DNA of 64,000 nt from Arthrobacter sp. zg-Y820 (GTDB lineage: Bacteria > Actinomycetota > Actinomycetes > Actinomycetales > Micrococcaceae), in assembly GCF_030142155.1 (NCBI RefSeq), contig NZ_CP126247.1, positions 1,054,001 through 1,118,000 of the forward strand, in the 5' to 3' direction. The translations under genes and the position numbers were made by a program. Under the pieces are notes generated by a model. That model was not told the DNA's origin. It ran no database searches and saw only the letters and a list, made by a program, of their open reading frames with translations. The first letter of the stretch is position 1. The number at the start of each line of letters is the position of its first letter. Positions 61,051 through 64,000 of the stretch are shown here, piece by piece.

Positions 61051-64000
61051 TCACCCGGTGCCGCTCAGGATCCGGCTCTCATCGTCGTTGAAAAACAGCT
61101 GCAGCACCTGGACCGGTTTGCCGGGCTGGATCAGCTGGGCGCGCCCGGGCGGCAGCGTGCGGGCCCGAACGCCGTTGATCAGGGTGCCCTCCCCGCGGTC
61201 GCCGGAGAGAATCAGGGCCGCGCTGCCGGAATCCCGCAGGGCCGTAAAGAACGGTTCGTACATGCCCCGGCTCGCGCCGCGCACCCGCCGCGACAGAACG
61301 GCATGCAACCCGATTTCCGGTGCCAGCGGCAGGAACGGGGTCAGCCGGCTCAGCGGTGAGGAGCCGCCGGCGGTCAGGACGTCGTAGTCGTCAATCACCA
61401 GCACGATGCGCGGCAGGCCGGCCAGCTCGGCCGGAGCGGCGGTGGTCCGTTTTTCCAGTTCCCCGGCGACGGCCGCGGCGAGCTGGTCAGCCAGGGCGGC
61501 ACTGGTGGCGTAGCCGCCCAGGGATTCGGTGGGGACCTCGCCGGTCAGGCTGCGGCGCGGATCGAAGACCGCAAAGACAATGTCCTCCGGCCGATGCTGT
61601 GCGATGAGCCGGCGGACGACCGATCGCATGACGTTGGTCTTGCCGGAGCCGTCGTCGCCCATGATCAGCAGGTGCCGTTCCCGGCTGTGCAGGTCCAGGG
61701 TTTCCGTGCCCAGGTCGGTCTCCCGGAGCCCCAGCGGAACGGCGGCCGCCGCGTCGGGGGTAAGGGCCGTCTCGGCGGAGACCAGCCCCGGCAGGACCCG
61801 GACCTGCATGGCGCGCTCCCTGGTCGACGCGGCAACCGCGGCCACCAGCTCCCGCAGGCCCTGGGTCGCGGAACCGTCATCGGGGTCCGAATCCAGCCGC
61901 GGCAGGGCAAAATGGCCCTGCAGCTTGCGGTCCGTCAGGGACCGGCCCGGGCTGTCAGTGCTGACCGCCTCGGCGAGCTTGCGTCCGTGTGCGGATTCGC
62001 CCGGATCGGCGAGCCGGAGTTCGATCCGGTTGCCGAAGAAGCTCTGCTGCGAGATCCGGATCTCGTTCGTCCGGGAGCAGGTGACGATGATGTGGATGCC
62101 GTAGCCGGCGCCGCGGCTGATCAGTGCGTGGACGGCTTTTTCAATCTCCTCGAATTCATCGCTGAGCTGTCCGTAACCGTCCAGGACCAGCACAATGTCG
62201 GCGCTGGGCAGCTCGGGAATGTCCCCCTTCGCGCAGCGGCGGCGCAGGGTCGGCAGCGAATCCACCTGATGCTTCTCGAACACATGCTCGCGGTGGGCCA
62301 GCATCGCCAGCAACTCATCCACGGTGCGGCGGACAACTTCCCGGTTGGTGCGCACCGCCACCCCGCCCACATGGGGAAGGCCTTCGAGCGGCACCAGGCT
62401 GCTGCCGAGCAGGTCGATCGCATAAATGCCCACCTCGGCCGGGCTGTGGGTCAGCGAGAGCGACGCCACGATGGTGCGCAGAGCGGTGCTCTTGCCGGTC
62501 TGGGGCCCGCCCACGATCGCCGCGTTGCCGCCGTTCGCGGCAAGGTCCAGCTCCCAAATGCCTTGCCACTGCTTGGCCGGGTCGTCCAGCAGCCCCACCG
62601 GAACACGCAGCGATCCGCCGCTGGCCAGCCGCAGCCCCTTCTCGCCGGAGAGGCCGCCGGCGGCGCGGTCCAACGCGATTCCGCGGGGCAGCGGCGGCAG
62701 CCAGATCGGGTCGACGGCACGCGGGAACGTGGCCAGGGTGTCCATCAGCGTGGAAAGGACCGTCGGTCCGGTGGTGCGCTTGGAGGACGACGTCGACGAC
62801 GGCGCAGCGGCAGCGCCGGCGGTCCCGGTTCCCGCGCCCCCGGTTCCCGCGCCCCCGGTTCCCGGTGCTGCCGCGAGGGAGGCGGCGTAGCGCGGCACCT
62901 GCAGGACCTGCGGCTGGTCGTCCGCCTCGGCCGGCCCGCCATCGTGCCGGGCGGCCTCCAGCGGGCCGGACACGTACCCGGCCTTGAACCGGGTGTAGGT
63001 GGTGGTGTCCACCTTCAGGTAGCCGAAGCCCGGCACCGGCGGCAGATGGAAGGCATCGGGGGTGTCCAGCACCGTGCGTGATTCGGCCTCGGAGAGGGTG
63101 CGCAGGCCGATCCGGTAGGAGAGGTAGGTGTCCAGGCCGCGCAGCTTGCCGCCCTCGATCCGCTGGCTGGAGAGCAGCAGGTGCACCCCGATGGAGCGGC
63201 CGATGCGGCCGATGGAGAGGAACAGTTCAATGAAGTCCGGGCGGGCGGTCAGCAGTTCACCGAATTCGTCGATGATCACCACCAGGTGCGGCAGGGGTGC
63301 CAGTTCGATGCCCTGGGCCTTCAGCTCCTGCCGGTGCAGCTGGTAGTCGGTGATGTTGGCGAGGTTGCCGGCCGCCTTCAGGACTTCCTGCCGCCGCTGG
63401 ATTTCGCCGGAGAGGCTGGCATAGACGCGCTCGATCAGGCTGACGTCGTCGGACAGGTTGGTGATGACCCCGGCGACCTGCGGTGCGCCGGCAAAGGGAG
63501 CGAAGGTGGCGCCGCCCTTGTAGTCCACCAGCACCATGGCCAGGACCTCGGGGGAGTGGGTGGCCAACAGTCCCACGACCATGCTGCGCAGCATTTCGGA
63601 TTTGCCGGAGCCGGTGGCGCCCACGCACAGGCCGTGCGGCCCGTGGCCGAACTGCGCCGATTCCTTGAGGTCCAGCAGGGCCGGCCGGCCGCGGTCGTCC
63701 GGGCCCAGCGGCACCCGAAGGAAGTCGACTTCGCCGCGGGGTTTCCACAGCCGGCGGATGTCGGCCGCGTCCAGGTCCGCCGAAAGGCCCAGCATTTCCA
63801 GGAACCCCTGGGCAGTTTCGGCGGTGTCATGCTCGAACGAGTCCGGCGACAGGCGCAGCGGCGCCAGCTCCCGCGCCAGCGCCTCGGCAAGCGGCACCGG
63901 GAGGAGGTCCAGGCTTCCGCGTTCGACGGCGGGATTCACCGGATCGTCGCGGTAGTTTTCCAGGATGAAGGTCCCGTCCGGTCCGCCGGAATCCTCGCTG
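61051..64000 (-). CDS. eccC: EccC-type FtsK/SpoIIIE ATPase of a type VII secretion system (partial, 5' end outside window)
   Basis: The frame is open from the right edge to a stop at 61051; at least 982 aa are present and the N-terminus is missing. Before residue LPVPLAEALARELAPLRL the upstream part (FILENYRDDPVNPAVE) matches EccC, so the GTG at 63939 is internal. Three ATPase domains follow: Walker A GATGSGKSE with Walker B VVIIDEFGEL; GGPQTGKST with IVLVLDGYGQ; GDDGSGKTN with VLVIDDYDVL. Only the first keeps the catalytic Glu, as in known EccC proteins. A Gly/Thr/Ala-rich linker (GTGGAGTGGAGTG) separates the first and second domains. It should drive export of WXG100-type proteins. The phosphatase and RDD genes are convergent with it. 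Confidence 0.93.
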   Translation of the reverse strand, partial: SEDSGGPDGTFILENYRDDPVNPAVERGSLDLLPVPLAEALARELAPLRLSPDSFEHDTAETAQGFLEMLGLSADLDAADIRRLWKPRGEVDFLRVPLGPDDRGRPALLDLKESAQFGHGPHGLCVGATGSGKSEMLRSMVVGLLATHSPEVLAMVLVDYKGGATFAPFAGAPQVAGVITNLSDDVSLIERVYASLSGEIQRRQEVLKAAGNLANITDYQLHRQELKAQGIELAPLPHLVVIIDEFGELLTARPDFIELFLSIGRIGRSIGVHLLLSSQRIEGGKLRGLDTYLSYRIGLRTLSEAESRTVLDTPDAFHLPPVPGFGYLKVDTTTYTRFKAGYVSGPLEAARHDGGPAEADDQPQVLQVPRYAASLAAAPGTGGAGTGGAGTGTAGAAAAPSSTSSSKRTTGPTVLSTLMDTLATFPRAVDPIWLPPLPRGIALDRAAGGLSGEKGLRLASGGSLRVPVGLLDDPAKQWQGIWELDLAANGGNAAIVGGPQTGKSTALRTIVASLSLTHSPAEVGIYAIDLLGSSLVPLEGLPHVGGVAVRTNREVVRRTVDELLAMLAHREHVFEKHQVDSLPTLRRRCAKGDIPELPSADIVLVLDGYGQLSDEFEEIEKAVHALISRGAGYGIHIIVTCSRTNEIRISQQSFFGNRIELRLADPGESAHGRKLAEAVSTDSPGRSLTDRKLQGHFALPRLDSDPDDGSATQGLRELVAAVAASTRERAMQVRVLPGLVSAETALTPDAAAAVPLGLRETDLGTETLDLHSRERHLLIMGDDGSGKTNVMRSVVRRLIAQHRPEDIVFAVFDPRRSLTGEVPTESLGGYATSAALADQLAAAVAGELEKRTTAAPAELAGLPRIVLVIDDYDVLTAGGSSPLSRLTPFLPLAPEIGLHAVLSRRVRGASRGMYEPFFTALRDSGSAALILSGDRGEGTLINGVRARTLPPGRAQLIQPGKPVQVLQLFFNDDESRILSGTG

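Noticed and set aside
61594..63081. 495-codon frame antisense to eccC
   Set aside because: Shadow frame without domains; EccC motifs are on the other strand.

Overview
The window is high-GC bacterial DNA. The gene set (acyl-CoA carboxylase with an epsilon subunit, an SCO4848-type small membrane protein, a one-chain EccC ATPase, an ECF42-type sigma factor paired with a YCII protein, SipW/TasA-like secretion) points to an actinomycete of the Micrococcaceae, most like Arthrobacter or a close relative. This is inferred from gene families; no rRNA marker is present.

Region 1 (1-11,077) is one end of a surface-polysaccharide cluster: a cut-off Wzz/tyrosine autokinase, an Alg14/Alg13-type glycosyltransferase fusion, a Wzy-like polymerase, an OafA-type O-acyltransferase with an SGNH domain, a TupA-like ATP-grasp protein, a Wzx-like flippase, a GT4 glycosyltransferase and a QueC-like PP-loop protein. 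It is visibly AT-richer than the rest, as transferred polysaccharide loci often are. Region 2 (11,142-18,438) holds two paralogous sensor kinases around one OmpR-type regulator, a metallo-beta-lactamase-fold protein, the sigma factor/YCII pair and an Hpt-like protein without its histidine. Region 3 (18,625-23,562) has VanZ, a low-molecular-weight phosphatase and a five-gene SipW signal peptidase/TasA-like operon. Region 4 (23,651-33,485) has NhaA, small envelope proteins, a lipoprotein, a secreted M28 peptidase, a 1.1-kb repeat-filled gap and mfd.

Region 5 (33,552-42,804) has small membrane proteins, deoC, a very small secreted-peptide gene divergent from a TPR-only protein (a possible peptide-signalling pair), a STAS-like protein coupled to a GGDEF-EAL protein, a phosphohexomutase, a purine nucleoside phosphorylase and a quinone dehydrogenase. 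Region 6 (42,805-57,675) is the acyl-CoA carboxylase neighbourhood (biotin carboxylase/BCCP, Maf, epsilon and beta subunits, BirA), interrupted by an MHS transporter, a DUF559-like protein, a DAACS symporter, a DUF885 hydrolase and an SDR. Region 7 (57,672-64,000) has a PH-domain protein coupled to a pH-sensor-type class III cyclase, then a PP2C phosphatase, an RDD protein and an EccC ATPase that runs off the right edge, suggesting a type VII secretion locus beyond it.

The most unusual content is outside ordinary genes. Three families of short intergenic repeats occur in both orientations: A around GTGCAG-TCTGGCG, B around TCGTGCAGATCAGG, and C around TTTGGGATTCTGCTGCC. They fill the gaps at 28.9-29.5, 43.1-43.8, 48.6-49.0 and 55.5-55.8 kb. 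The second is the 45-aa secreted-peptide/TPR pair at 34.9-36.3 kb. No rRNA, tRNA, CRISPR array or intact insertion sequence was found.
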